From: B46-G9 sp964548365
Lineage (GTDB): Bacteria; Desulfobacterota; DSM-4660; Desulfatiglandales; Desulfatiglandaceae
Assembly (NCBI GenBank): GCA_964548365.1
Contig: CAZJRD010000006.1
Location: forward strand, 1 to 64,000
DNA: 64,000 nt
Direction: 5' to 3'
Part shown: piece by piece, positions 33,844 through 42,544 of the stretch
Layout: every line of letters starts with the position of its first letter
Position numbering within the stretch: the stretch's first letter is position 1
Program-made: the position numbers and the translations under genes
The notes under the pieces: model-generated
Databases searched by the model: none
What the model was told of the DNA's origin: nothing
The model's input: only the letters and a program-made list of their open reading frames with translations

Positions 33844-36030
33844 TTAAATCCCCGTGTCGCCGATGGTGACAATCCCCAGATATCCATCCACCGTTATTTC
33901 ATCCCCGGTTTGGATCAATGTGGTTGCATCCGGGATGCCGGTAATGCAGGGCAACCCGTATTCGCGTGCGATGATCGCACCATGAATCAGCATTCCGCCT
34001 CTGCGCTCGACAACGGCCGATGCCAGGGGGACGACAAAGGTTATGTTCGGATCAACCGCATCACACACCAACACCTCGCCGTATCTGAAATCGGCCAAAT
34101 CGGAATGGTTGTGGATCACCCGGGCTCTGCCTTTTGAAATCCCGGGACCTGCGGGCTGACCGATCAACTGCCTGGCTTGATACCTAACGCCCGACGGCTT
34201 GCCGCCGGAAGATGCTTTCTGGTTTTCGGACCCGAAATCTGCCTCCGCAAGCACCTGCACCAATACTTCCGAGGCCTGATCACCTGCCCGGTCCTCGAGG
34301 CGACGCCTGGCTTCCTGGACCGCCGCCAAAACCTGCGCTTCAATACGGCCGAGATAGATATTGTCGTCATCACGCAGTTGATAACTGCTCCTGGCCAGTT
34401 CAAGCATTTCTTCCGCGCGTTCCTTCTGATCGTCGTCAAAGCTGTCCAAGTAATTCTGATGCAGTCGGCTGATTCGATTCTTCTTTTTGCGGACCCCGTT
34501 CCGGGATGGATGATCGGCCATCTCCAACAGCAGCCGATACAGCGGGCCGGTCCCCAGAACGCAATTTTTCCCCCCGGTCACCGCGCAGGACAGGTCGCCG
34601 AACTTTTCCATAAATTCATCGATCCGTGAAAGAAATCGGGCATCTAGATTGGTATGATCACCCTGCTTCAGTTTTGCCGCCAGATGTTCATCGATGCGGA
34701 TAGTAGCAGCCAACTCCATCAACATGTTGTTTCTCTCAATACTGGCCATACCGGTGTTGGTGAGAAGGTCGAGAAACTCATAGGGATCATCGGGCTCCAC
34801 GGCATCATTATAAACCTGGCCGAACAGCCGCACACCGTGTGCATAAGGAATGAAATCCGCCCAGTAGATGTCGACCCATTTCTGGTTGGTTTCCCGGCGT
34901 TCTCTGATTTCAACGGCCAGGGCCTGATCCGACAACTTGACCAGATCAGTGCCAATCAGGCTTTCTGCCACCGAGACCATGCCAGGAATCAGCTCTTCTT
35001 CGATTTTTCGGCGCAGTTTCTTGAGGTTTTCGAAGCTTCGATGCAGGCTGAGGTACCAGACGCGCTCGTCTTTCGGCTTGTGGGAACGGAGCGTTGTAAT
35101 GGGACGGGATTGAAACAAGACCAGCGTATCCCTGTCATAGGTCCACTCGACATCCTGAGGCATTTTGAAAAGCTCCTCAGCATTGCGGCCGGACTTAAAT
35201 ACGAAATTTACCTCCTGAGTGGTCAGCGGCGGATGGGCTGATTTTTCTCCAGGCAACTCCGCCAGGCGCACACCTTCCGGGCCTGGTATCATCCAGTATT
35301 TGCGCTCAGGGGGTGTATGCACAACAATCTTATTGCTGAATCGATCCATTATCCAGCGATCGGGTTCCACAGTCCCATCCACAAGACCCTGATTTAGTCC
35401 GTAGACGGATTCGACAACGCCCTGATCCTCGTCATTGGGGTTGCGAGTAAAGACCACCCCCGACCTGTCACCAACCACGGTCTCTTGCACCACCACAGCC
35501 ATTGAGCTCTCCTCAACATCCAAACCGATTTCCTGGCGATACAACAATGCGGCATCCGACCACAGAGAGGACCATACCATGCGGATGTGTTTTAAGATCG
35601 ATTCCGCTCCGGTTACATTCACGAAAGATTCGTGAAGCCCTGCAAATGATGACTGCGCGTCATCTTCTCCCGGCGCCGACGAACGCACGGCCACCGTTCG
35701 CTCACCCAGGAGTGTGCCGATACCGTCGCACATTTCCCGTGCAAGATCTTCCGGAAGTGGTTTGATCAGAAACATATTGCGGATTCGCGTGGCACAATCC
35801 CAGATCTCTTCCCATCGCATTTCTTTAAAATCTTTGCGATGAAGTTCCAGCAAAATACGTTCGCGCAAACCGGTCCTGCGAACATATTCACGATACATAT
35901 CGGTGGTAATGCAGACGGTTCTGGGAATCCTGAAACCTCTTTTGACCAGCAGCGACAAGGCATATCCCTTGCCGCCCACGCGGTGACGGTCCCCGGATTG
36001 GATTTCTTCTGCGGAAAGAATCCGTTTCAT
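33844..36030 (-). CDS. PEP-synthase-like phosphotransferase (rifampin phosphotransferase type)
   Basis: A 728-residue protein. The ATP-grasp PEP/pyruvate-binding domain spans about 1-330 (GGKGYALSLLVKRGF; AVRSSAPGEDDAQSSFAG). A helical middle domain of about 300 residues follows. The C-terminal swivelling phosphohistidine domain carries GGMLIHGAIIAREYG with the acceptor His. There is no C-terminal PEP-binding TIM barrel, so it is neither PEP synthase nor PPDK. The three-domain order matches rifampin phosphotransferase, in which the middle domain binds the small-molecule acceptor. The acceptor here is unknown. The start overlaps the stop of the PNPOx-like gene (ATGA). Confidence 0.85.
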   Translation of the reverse strand: MKRILSAEEIQSGDRHRVGGKGYALSLLVKRGFRIPRTVCITTDMYREYVRRTGLRERILLELHRKDFKEMRWEEIWDCATRIRNMFLIKPLPEDLAREMCDGIGTLLGERTVAVRSSAPGEDDAQSSFAGLHESFVNVTGAESILKHIRMVWSSLWSDAALLYRQEIGLDVEESSMAVVVQETVVGDRSGVVFTRNPNDEDQGVVESVYGLNQGLVDGTVEPDRWIMDRFSNKIVVHTPPERKYWMIPGPEGVRLAELPGEKSAHPPLTTQEVNFVFKSGRNAEELFKMPQDVEWTYDRDTLVLFQSRPITTLRSHKPKDERVWYLSLHRSFENLKKLRRKIEEELIPGMVSVAESLIGTDLVKLSDQALAVEIRERRETNQKWVDIYWADFIPYAHGVRLFGQVYNDAVEPDDPYEFLDLLTNTGMASIERNNMLMELAATIRIDEHLAAKLKQGDHTNLDARFLSRIDEFMEKFGDLSCAVTGGKNCVLGTGPLYRLLLEMADHPSRNGVRKKKNRISRLHQNYLDSFDDDQKERAEEMLELARSSYQLRDDDNIYLGRIEAQVLAAVQEARRRLEDRAGDQASEVLVQVLAEADFGSENQKASSGGKPSGVRYQARQLIGQPAGPGISKGRARVIHNHSDLADFRYGEVLVCDAVDPNITFVVPLASAVVERRGGMLIHGAIIAREYGLPCITGIPDATTLIQTGDEITVDGYLGIVTIGDTGI

Positions 36031-36479
36031 GGTTCCAGGTGCAGCTCCATAACATTTTGAAAGTTCTTAACCATATAATAAACCTCCACGGCCACCCCTA
36101 TCAGGGCGCACGTAGGAGAACGTGCAAAATCTTCCAGATGGGGATGCTTGGCCAGATACTGCACCAGTATCGCCTCGCTTTCCGATCCAACGACTTCTGT
36201 CGCCTTTCCGACTCCGGTTACGGAAATGGCCTGATGAAAATCAGAGGTATTATTTGTGCTGCTGTTGACCATCAAAGCCACCCGGCTGTCGGCCGCTAGA
36301 TTGGCATATTTGCGTGTGGTCTTCGGCGTCACAAAGTAGATATGCTTCAGATCATCGGCGGCGTAAAAGGCAACCAGACTGGCATAAGGCTGACCGGCAC
36401 GGTGGGTGGATAAGGCTGCCAGAGACTGAGAATTGAGTAATTCCTTCAACCGTATTCGAAATTGCTCGCTCTTTTTCAT
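36027..36479 (-). CDS. PNPOx-like flavin-binding protein
   Basis: A 150-residue split-barrel protein (SLAALSTHRAGQPYASLVAFYA; KTTRKYANLAADSRVALMVN). It is the third intact member of this family in the window and overlaps the phosphotransferase gene by four bases, so the two are co-expressed. The tight link suggests a shared substrate or stress response. Confidence 0.86.
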   Translation of the reverse strand: MKKSEQFRIRLKELLNSQSLAALSTHRAGQPYASLVAFYAADDLKHIYFVTPKTTRKYANLAADSRVALMVNSSTNNTSDFHQAISVTGVGKATEVVGSESEAILVQYLAKHPHLEDFARSPTCALIGVAVEVYYMVKNFQNVMELHLEP

Positions 36480-36620
36480 GGGTGTACTATCCTTATGAAT
36501 ATCGGGTGTTGTTAAGAGAAAACGCTTTTCTTTGTACCCCTGGTCCTCTTCTAACGATCAGAAAACAGAAAACGCATCATCTCATTGGGGTCTATGAATA
36601 CTTAGTTTTTTCATTCGCGA

Positions 36621-36881
36621 TCATAAGGTGCCCGGATTCAGCCCCAACCGATTGGCCGCACCATTCTTGCCCTCGATCTTCCAGGCGGATTCTTTCAATA
36701 GCCGAAGGATGTGATTTCGCTTCACGTATTGCAGCGTCGAGCTTTCTCGGTCGAATTCAGCAGTCCTTTCAGACAGTTTCACCATGAGGTCAGGCCCTGC
36801 AGACACGATCATCCCCCGGTGAGTCAGGTTCTCCAATTCCCGAATGTTTCCCGGCCAATCGTAGGTTTTCAGCGCCTCCAT
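36621..36881 (-). pseudogene. 3' fragment of a sigma-54 activator gene
   Basis: The frame encodes ALKTYDWPGNIRELENLTHRG, then FDRESSTLQYVKRNHILRLL and KNGAANRLGLNPGTL before the stop. These are the end of the AAA+ domain (WPGNIRELEN) and a Fis-type helix-turn-helix of an NtrC-family regulator. The remaining AAA+ domain, Walker motifs and GAFTGA loop are absent. The 5' side joins directly to the 3' end of the SDR gene, so a deletion or rearrangement removed most of the gene. Confidence 0.7.
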
Positions 36882-36891
36882 GGTCCCAGAC

Positions 36892-38424
36892 CTATTGTTT
36901 TGGATCCATACGGCAAACGTTGGGGACCCTCGGGACGAACCGGTCAGGCCCCTCGATGATGGGCTTACCGACCTCCCGGACAATGCCTTGCAGCATCGCC
37001 TTGAAGACATACTGGTGGAAGGGGTAGAGGGCATACCAGTAGGCCAGGCCGGAAATGCCCTTGGGCAAAAAACGGGAGAGCTGCTGGAGCTCCGTCCCGC
37101 CTTCCGGGACAGGATAAACACGAAATTCCAGGGTCGCCTCTCCGGGAAACTTCATTTCCGCCAGCAGGAGGAGGCGGCTCGCTTCACTGACCTCCAGGAC
37201 CCGAAAAAAATCCACCGGATCCCCCGGCCGAAGCCGGACAGGATCAGGGCGTCCACCGCTGAGCCCCACTCCACCCACCAGCCGATCAATCAAACCCCGC
37301 AAAGCCCACAGAAATCTGGACGAATACCAGCCTCTCGTTCCCCCGATGCGAGCGATGGGCCTCCACACCTCCTTGGGCGGTGCATCCACAACCACACGGT
37401 AGTCGGACTCCATGATGGTCCCGCCCGCATAAGGGGCGTCACCGCACTGGTGCCATTCGGGATAGCTGCCCGGTCCCGCGTCGGCCCAGCAGGTCTCCAC
37501 ACACTGCTCCATTATTTTGCCCAGGGCCAGCCGGATGGTTTCCCTTACGCTCTGCAGGTCCTGGGGAATGATGGAACGAATCCGATTTTCCTTGCACACC
37601 ACGGGGTTCCGGAGTCCTTCGGCAAGCGGTCGCGCAATATGGGAAGGCACGGGCGTTACAAGATGAATCCAGTAGGAACTGAGGCGGGGGGTGAGCACCG
37701 GCAGGGGGATAATCCAGCGTTTTGCCAGGCCGGCTTCTTCAGCGTAGATCTCCATGAGTCGCTCGTAGGTCAGGACATCCGGTCCCCCGATATCGAAGGT
37801 CCCGCCGAGGGTTTCTTCGTGATCGAGGCACCCCTTGAGATAACCCAGGACATCCCGGATGGCGATGGGCTGGACGGCGTTCCGTACCCATCGGGGTGTG
37901 ATCATGACAGGCAACCGCTCCACCAGATAGCGCATCATCTCAAAGGATGCACTTCCCGATCCCAGGATCATGGCTGCCCGGAGGAATGTCGTGGGGACGC
38001 CGCCCGCCTGTAGAATGCGTGCCACTTCCGTCCGGGAACGCAGGTGCTTGCTCAGGGTCTTGCCCTCCACACCCAGACCCCCGAGGTAAATGATCCGCTC
38101 CATTCCCGCGCGGGAGGCCGCTTTTGCCATGTTCCGGGCGGCTTCCCTGTCGGCCTTTGCAAAATCCTTGTGCCTGAGGTTCATGGAATGAACCAAATAG
38201 AAGCCCGCCCAGCATCCCTCGGCCGCCTTCTCAAGAGACGTATAATCGAGAAAATCGGCCTGGGCCATCTCGATATTCTCATGTCGCGCCCAGGGCCTCG
38301 ACTCGAGTTTGGAAAGGGAACGTCCCAGAACGCGCACGCGATACCCGGAATCCAGAAGCAAAGGAACCAGGCGGCCGCCCACATAGCCGGTGGCGCCACT
38401 GACCAGGACAGGGCCTCTTTGCAT
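36892..38424 (-). CDS. NAD(P)-binding SDR protein with DUF2867 domain
   Basis: A 510-residue protein. The N-terminal atypical SDR/NmrA-like Rossmann domain (about 1-300) starts VLVSGATGYVGGRLVPLLL and contains RIIYLGGLG and the FLRAAMILGSGSASFEMMRYL region. The C-terminal domain (about 315-500) matches DUF2867 (GGTRGWYSSRFLWALRGLIDRL; LLLLAEMKFPGEA; FHQYVFKAML). This fused architecture is common in bacteria; a quinone- or lipid-related reductase has been suggested, without proof. The ATG at 38424 has GGGAGG upstream. Monocistronic as far as seen. Confidence 0.85.
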   Translation of the reverse strand: MQRGPVLVSGATGYVGGRLVPLLLDSGYRVRVLGRSLSKLESRPWARHENIEMAQADFLDYTSLEKAAEGCWAGFYLVHSMNLRHKDFAKADREAARNMAKAASRAGMERIIYLGGLGVEGKTLSKHLRSRTEVARILQAGGVPTTFLRAAMILGSGSASFEMMRYLVERLPVMITPRWVRNAVQPIAIRDVLGYLKGCLDHEETLGGTFDIGGPDVLTYERLMEIYAEEAGLAKRWIIPLPVLTPRLSSYWIHLVTPVPSHIARPLAEGLRNPVVCKENRIRSIIPQDLQSVRETIRLALGKIMEQCVETCWADAGPGSYPEWHQCGDAPYAGGTIMESDYRVVVDAPPKEVWRPIARIGGTRGWYSSRFLWALRGLIDRLVGGVGLSGGRPDPVRLRPGDPVDFFRVLEVSEASRLLLLAEMKFPGEATLEFRVYPVPEGGTELQQLSRFLPKGISGLAYWYALYPFHQYVFKAMLQGIVREVGKPIIEGPDRFVPRVPNVCRMDPKQ

Positions 38425-38719
38425 GCTCAATCCTCCCTCTTCCCTTTCTCCAGGGATGTTTCCTTCCCTCCATGAACATCCATCAAGATGTTGCATGCAC
38501 CATGTTTGTTGATCTTTCGATTACGCTCACTGCTTCAGCAATGATAGTACAGTCTTATACCATACTCAGAAGCAACCATCAAATCGGACGGTCATCCTGC
38601 AACAGAGGCACCGGACCAGAACATTGCATTCTTTCCCTCCCGTCCTGGAGAATCTACGGGAATCATGAAAGCCGAAGCGGGAATTCCGCTTCAGCCAGCT
38701 CATTGAAAGAGAGATCTGC

Positions 38720-39787
38720 TCAGGATTCCTCAACGATTCCTTCTTTCAGGGCCTTGGGTGACGGCACGGGGATCGGATGGCATCGATCCTTCTCCGGATT
38801 ATACATTAAGCGATACGACATGCCTCTATTTCCTTCTGAGCAGAGGTGATCCCACCCCCGGACATAGTAAGGACATTGGTCATTGAAGCAGATATACATG
38901 TAATCATTATCCCAGGTCTGGCAAAACGGATTATCAGGCACGAGCCATTTTTTCAGCCTTTCGCCGCAATAGGGGCATTCCAGCGTGTCTTTCACCTTTG
39001 TTTTCCCCTTCTCAATTTCCCTGGGATCGGGTTTTTCACCGAATGGCAGGTTGACCTTTGGCCGTTTTTTCCTGGCTGGATCTCCTCCCTTTTTCTCACC
39101 ATAAACGGCGTAAACAGGATCGCTCGGGATGCCCAGGTGGGCATACTTGTCGTTCCCGGGACGAGGCCTGCCCTTGGATACAAAAAGGGATGTATCATCA
39201 AAGCATCCCGCCAGCGTAAAGAACTCCTCCACAAGGATGATCCGCTCCTCTTCGCCTGCCTCCTGCCAGGCCTTGACCACCTTTTCCGGGAAAAAACGGT
39301 TCGAAAAGAAAACCACGAAAAGACCACCCGGTTTCAAGATCCGCCCCACCTCCCGGAAGACCTCCACAGGCTTTGTCACGTAGTCCACGGAGACCGTATT
39401 GACGACCGCATCGAACGTGTCCGGGGGAAAGGGCAGAATCGGCTCTTTGTTGAGATCGTGAATCACCCTCTCGGTCAAAGCTCTATTCTCTTTGAGTTCT
39501 CGTTCGTTCAGCCCAAGTCCCACCACACGTGACGGCTGAAGTCCATTTGGGATATGAGAATCCCAGCTAGCCATCAAGTCCAGAATCACGGGGTGATCTT
39601 CAACAATAAGTTCCGCGATCACTTTTTTCACGGTGGCCAGGGCCACGGAATCCAGATGGCTGACAAAGCGATCCTTTTTATAAAACAGGCTGTCGTCCCC
39701 GTTATCCAATCGAAAAAAAGAATCCGCTGAGAACAGGGAGTGATATTTATCCATCTTCGTCTTGAAAAAACCTTGTGTTTCGTGCAT
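38720..39787 (-). CDS. SAM-dependent methyltransferase with C-terminal zinc-ribbon-like part
   Basis: A 355-residue protein. The Rossmann-fold methyltransferase domain (about 45-215) has VILDLMASWDSHIP as motif I and a typical DAVVNTVSVDYVTKPVEVFREVGRILKPGG motif IV-V region (DAVVNTVSVDYVTKP, then GRILKPGGLFVV). The C-terminal 85 residues hold CPYCGERL, FCQTW and CFNDQCPYY, a likely zinc-binding module. GGAGG immediately precedes the ATG region and follows a terminator-like hairpin in the leader. The substrate is unknown. Confidence 0.82.
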   Translation of the reverse strand: MHETQGFFKTKMDKYHSLFSADSFFRLDNGDDSLFYKKDRFVSHLDSVALATVKKVIAELIVEDHPVILDLMASWDSHIPNGLQPSRVVGLGLNERELKENRALTERVIHDLNKEPILPFPPDTFDAVVNTVSVDYVTKPVEVFREVGRILKPGGLFVVFFSNRFFPEKVVKAWQEAGEEERIILVEEFFTLAGCFDDTSLFVSKGRPRPGNDKYAHLGIPSDPVYAVYGEKKGGDPARKKRPKVNLPFGEKPDPREIEKGKTKVKDTLECPYCGERLKKWLVPDNPFCQTWDNDYMYICFNDQCPYYVRGWDHLCSEGNRGMSYRLMYNPEKDRCHPIPVPSPKALKEGIVEES

Positions 39788-39798
39788 AGTATAACCTC

Positions 39799-39861
39799 CA
39801 AAAAAAGCCGGGCGGATCGAAGATCCTGTAACCCGGCTCGTAGCCCCTCTTTCAGGGCGGG
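39799..39861 (-). promoter_or_regulatory. Terminator-like leader hairpin (possible attenuator)
   Basis: On the minus strand AGCCGGG (39838-39832) pairs with CCCGGCT (39812-39806). An inner GGATC/GATCC stem lies inside, and a run of T follows at once, leading straight into the GGAGG of the methyltransferase gene. An upstream CCCG (39861-39858) could instead pair with CGGG (39835-39832), disrupting the terminator. Because the divergent gene starts at 40012, this gene's promoter must lie upstream of the hairpin, so attenuation is plausible. No known riboswitch class was recognised. Confidence 0.45.
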
Positions 39862-40011
39862 TTCATCTATCATGCATGGTCTTGCTCTTACAATAAGCAC
39901 CAGATTCCCTGTGTCAAGCAGAGAAAACGGCCTCCGGGGAAGCGTGGTATTAATCGAAAAACCCGACGAGTTTCCTACCTACCCAATGTGCTTTGATGAC
40001 AGGAGATCCCT

Positions 40012-40920
40012 ATGCGCGTTTTCATGACAGGTGGAACAGGTTTTGTCGGCACGACGCTGAGCCGACACCTTGTGGCCAAGGGCCACGAGGTGGGCATTCT
40101 TTCAAGAAGTATCTCCAGGGATCGCACACTGGAGCAAGGAGTTGCTTTCATCCACGGTAATCCAACAAGAGAAGGTCCCTGGCAGGACCAGGCAGCAGGG
40201 TATGATATTTTCATAAATCTTGCAGGTGCTTCTATTTTCAGGCGGTGGACGAAGGAGGCGAAAATCCTGATGCGGGAAAGCCGGCTCCAGACCACCAGGA
40301 ACCTGATTACCGCAATTGAAGGGCGAAAGGGCCTCGATTCCGTCCTGCTCTCCACCTCCGCAGTCGGGTACTACGGGTTCCACGGCGATGAATTCCTGGA
40401 TGAAGGGAGCCCTCCCGGGAATGATTATCTCGCAAAAATGGCACTGGACTGGGAAAAAGAAGCACTCAGGGCGGAGGAGTTCGGTGTCCGAGTGCTCACC
40501 TGCCGGTTCGGGATCGTCCTGGGAAAGGGCGGCGGGGCGCTGGCCCAGATGGTACCCCTATTCCGAAAAGGGTTGGGAAGCGCCCTGGGGAGCGGGAAGC
40601 AGTGGTTCTCCTGGATTCACGAAAAGGACCTGGTGAATATCTTCCTCTTCCTGCTGGAGCAAGATTCCCTTTCAGGGCCTATCAATTTCACGGCCCCTGA
40701 ACCGGTCACCAACCGGGAATTTACTAAGAACCTCGGGAAGGCGTTGGGAAAGTCCACCTTTCTGCCGGCGGTTCCTGGATTTGTCCTGAGAATGATCAAA
40801 GGAGAGTTCGGCTCGGTTCTTTTGCAAGGTCAGCGGGTCATCCCGAAAAAGCTCCTCGATGCCGGGTTTCATTTCCGGTTTGCCACCATTCACGAGGCCC
40901 TCCCTGATCTCGTTGGATAA
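40012..40920 (+). CDS. TIGR01777 family NAD-dependent epimerase/oxidoreductase (YfcH-like)
   Basis: A 302-residue extended-SDR protein. The N-terminal nucleotide-binding motif is MTGGTGFVGTTLSRHL. The family marker INLAGASIFRRWT is followed by LLSTSAVGYYG with the Ser/Tyr active-site region, and CRFGIVLGKGGGAL. The C-terminal DUF1731 part ends with LLQGQRVIPKKLLDAGF. The family's reaction is unknown; some members are tied to cell division (SulA homologue) in cyanobacteria and plants. Divergent from the methyltransferase gene. Confidence 0.9.
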   Translation: MRVFMTGGTGFVGTTLSRHLVAKGHEVGILSRSISRDRTLEQGVAFIHGNPTREGPWQDQAAGYDIFINLAGASIFRRWTKEAKILMRESRLQTTRNLITAIEGRKGLDSVLLSTSAVGYYGFHGDEFLDEGSPPGNDYLAKMALDWEKEALRAEEFGVRVLTCRFGIVLGKGGGALAQMVPLFRKGLGSALGSGKQWFSWIHEKDLVNIFLFLLEQDSLSGPINFTAPEPVTNREFTKNLGKALGKSTFLPAVPGFVLRMIKGEFGSVLLQGQRVIPKKLLDAGFHFRFATIHEALPDLVG

Positions 40921-40989
40921 ATCATTATATTCCTAATCGGCGAACACGACGTGATGCATCCTGTTATGAGTTGTGCCGTTTCCGCCCAT

Positions 40990-41205
40990 CTATTTGCTGA
41001 TTTCCCGGTGTAATCGCCGTGTGACAGGTATTCCGGCCCTTTTGTTCCGGCTTTTCCAGTAGCGCCGGTAAGAAAATTTGACCCCGGTCTTGATTGGGCT
41101 TCCCTCAACAATGTCCGTCCATTCCGTGAGTTTTTCCCACGCTGTCCGCCAGGCTGCCGAGGTCAATTCCCCGCACTCCTTTGCCGGTCCTTCAGGAGTC
41201 ATCAT
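40990..41205 (-). CDS. Small basic hypothetical protein
   Basis: A possible 71-residue protein (MMTPEGPAKECGELTSAAWR..., rich in Arg/Lys in the second half: SYRRYWKSRNKRAG). AGAAGGA lies at a fitting distance before the paired ATG codons. No domain is recognised. It sits convergent to the TIGR01777 gene and downstream of repeat copy A. It may be a real small gene or chance. Confidence 0.4.
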   Translation of the reverse strand: MMTPEGPAKECGELTSAAWRTAWEKLTEWTDIVEGSPIKTGVKFSYRRYWKSRNKRAGIPVTRRLHREISK

Positions 41206-41280
41206 GAGAAAATCCTTCTAATGTCAATGAGCCCCCAACGTTCCTGACCCGCCGTCAAGGCATCATCTCCTCGCCAGGAC

Positions 41281-41360
41281 GGGATCCGGGAAAGGGGTTG
41301 TTCCGAAGCAGCGTCGTGTTCGCTTTGGAGCGGGGGCGCGAAATGGACGACAATGATGCA
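41281..41360 (+). repeat. Dispersed hairpin repeat, copy A (divergent)
   Basis: A divergent member of the repeat family at 42362-42500 and 63479-63613. It shares the core (G)TTGTTCCGAAGCAGCGTCGT and then a stem TTCGC (41319-41323) / GCGAA (41338-41342) around a 14-base loop containing TTTGGAGCGGG. The stem differs in sequence from the other copies but still pairs. Confidence 0.5.
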
Positions 41361-41387
41361 GGGTTCTTGGGAAAAAGGAATCACCAC

Positions 41388-41416
41388 TTGACAGATTTCG
41401 GGGCTGCTCCTAAATT
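41388..41416 (+). promoter_or_regulatory. Putative sigma-70 promoter
   Basis: TTGACA at 41388-41393, a 17-base spacer, then TAAATT at 41411-41416 (4 of 6 to consensus). It lies 52 bases before the methyltransferase ATG at 41469, a sensible leader length. GAAAAGGAG precedes that ATG. Confidence 0.55.
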
Positions 41417-41468
41417 TTATATGTCGGCTCGCTGAACCACAGGCAAAAACCCTGAAAAGGAGAATTCC

Positions 41469-42056
41469 ATGAATTCCAAGCCTCCCGGTGCAGGGAAAAG
41501 CAGCTTTGATCTGATTGATTCAAAAAGACTCTTCTCAGGAATGGGCCTTAAAAAGGGAGATATCTTTCTTGACCTGGGATGCGGCATCGGAAGCTATTCC
41601 ATTGCGGCCTCCGAATATGTGGGAAACAACGGCAGGGTCTATGCTGTTGATCTGTGGAAACCGGGCATAGACATTCTGAAACAGACGCTTATCGCAGAAA
41701 GAATAAAGACCGTTATGCCTATTGTTGCGGATATGGGCAAAAATCTGCCCCTGGACGAAGATTCCGTTGACCTGTGCCTGATGGCCACTGTTTTTCATGA
41801 TCTCCTGCAGGCCGGGGTTCATGAACAGGCTCTTGTGGAGACAAGAAGAGTCCTCAAAAAAGACGCACAACTCGCTATTGTTGAGTTTAAGAAGAGAGAA
41901 GAGCCTCCGGGGCCGCCAATGCATATTAGAATCTCAACGCAAGATCTGGAAAAGACATTGGATAGGTACGGTTTCCATCAAATAGCCACAAGAGAAATCG
42001 GGCCGTACCATTATGTTTCCCTGTTTGCCTGCGGGAATGAGAAGACTGACCATTGA
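41469..42056 (+). CDS. Class I SAM-dependent methyltransferase
   Basis: A 195-residue small-molecule methyltransferase. The SAM-binding motif I is FLDLGCGIGSYSIAASEYVG, then VYAVDLW (motif II acidic residue). The motif IV-V region is DLCLMATVFHDLLQ. The size and the DLGCG-x-GxYS pattern resemble UbiE/ArsM-like proteins, but the three arsenic-binding cysteines of ArsM are absent. A clear -35/-10 pair and ribosome site precede it. Apparently monocistronic. Confidence 0.87.
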   Translation: MNSKPPGAGKSSFDLIDSKRLFSGMGLKKGDIFLDLGCGIGSYSIAASEYVGNNGRVYAVDLWKPGIDILKQTLIAERIKTVMPIVADMGKNLPLDEDSVDLCLMATVFHDLLQAGVHEQALVETRRVLKKDAQLAIVEFKKREEPPGPPMHIRISTQDLEKTLDRYGFHQIATREIGPYHYVSLFACGNEKTDH

Positions 42057-42544
42057 ACGGCCTTGGAAATAGCGTCATTTTCCCCGCATCTTCAAATGAT
42101 TAGAGCTTTCACCAATCCAATGGAACGTTCTTCCTGCACTGGGCAGCATTGATCATTTTCGTTTGTCCTTAATGTTTTCGGGACAACCGAAAAAAAGGAT
42201 CATCTCAGCGTACTCTGTGTGGTAGAGACATAATTCAATACTTGTGACCGTTATGAGGAAACGATTATGTCAACTTATTTACGAAAACGTGCACTTAGTC
42301 CATTGATTCGTAAATACGTTAACGTATCTCAACTCTGTGCAAAATCGGTCTTTCAGGGAAGGCAGGGGAACGGGATGTTCCCGAGGCGTCGTCATGGCGG
42401 CCCTGGAGTCCCGCCATGGGCGGGAAAGGGACGGCAACCGCAGTGAGCGGAGCCAGGGACGGCGAAGCGAACGAAGCAGAGCGAATATGCCGCGTCACTG
42501 CCAACAATGCCTCAATATGTTAATGCAATTGCCAATCGAAACAC
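42057..42544. other. Gene-free region containing repeat copy B
   Basis: 488 bases between convergent genes. It contains the dispersed repeat (42362-42500) and a perfect 12-base palindrome TACGTTAACGTA near 42314-42325. A plus-strand frame from ATG 42267 runs into the repeat and is not convincing as a gene. Confidence 0.5.
42362..42500 (+). repeat. Dispersed hairpin repeat, copy B
   Basis: About 139 bases similar to 63479-63613. Shared blocks are AACGGGATGTTCC, GGCGTCGTCAT/GGCGGCGTCAT, CCCTGGA, CAGGGACG and (G)AATATG(C/T)CG. Its stem is CATGGCGG (42393-42400) / CCGCCATG (42411-42418) with a ten-base loop. The minus strand gives a spurious peptide with DDASGTSRSPAF, paralleled by DAASGTSRSPAF in copy C. 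An intergenic structured element is more likely than a gene. Confidence 0.7.

Noticed and set aside
39628..39900. Minus-strand peptide MIDEPALKEGLRAGL in the methyltransferase leader
   Set aside because: It looks mildly protein-like, but it covers a terminator-like hairpin and runs out of frame into the real gene; kept only as a possible leader peptide.
42319..42507. Minus-strand protein containing DDASGTSRSPAF
   Set aside because: It is the reading of a dispersed non-coding repeat; the same peptide style appears in copy C with a different stem sequence.
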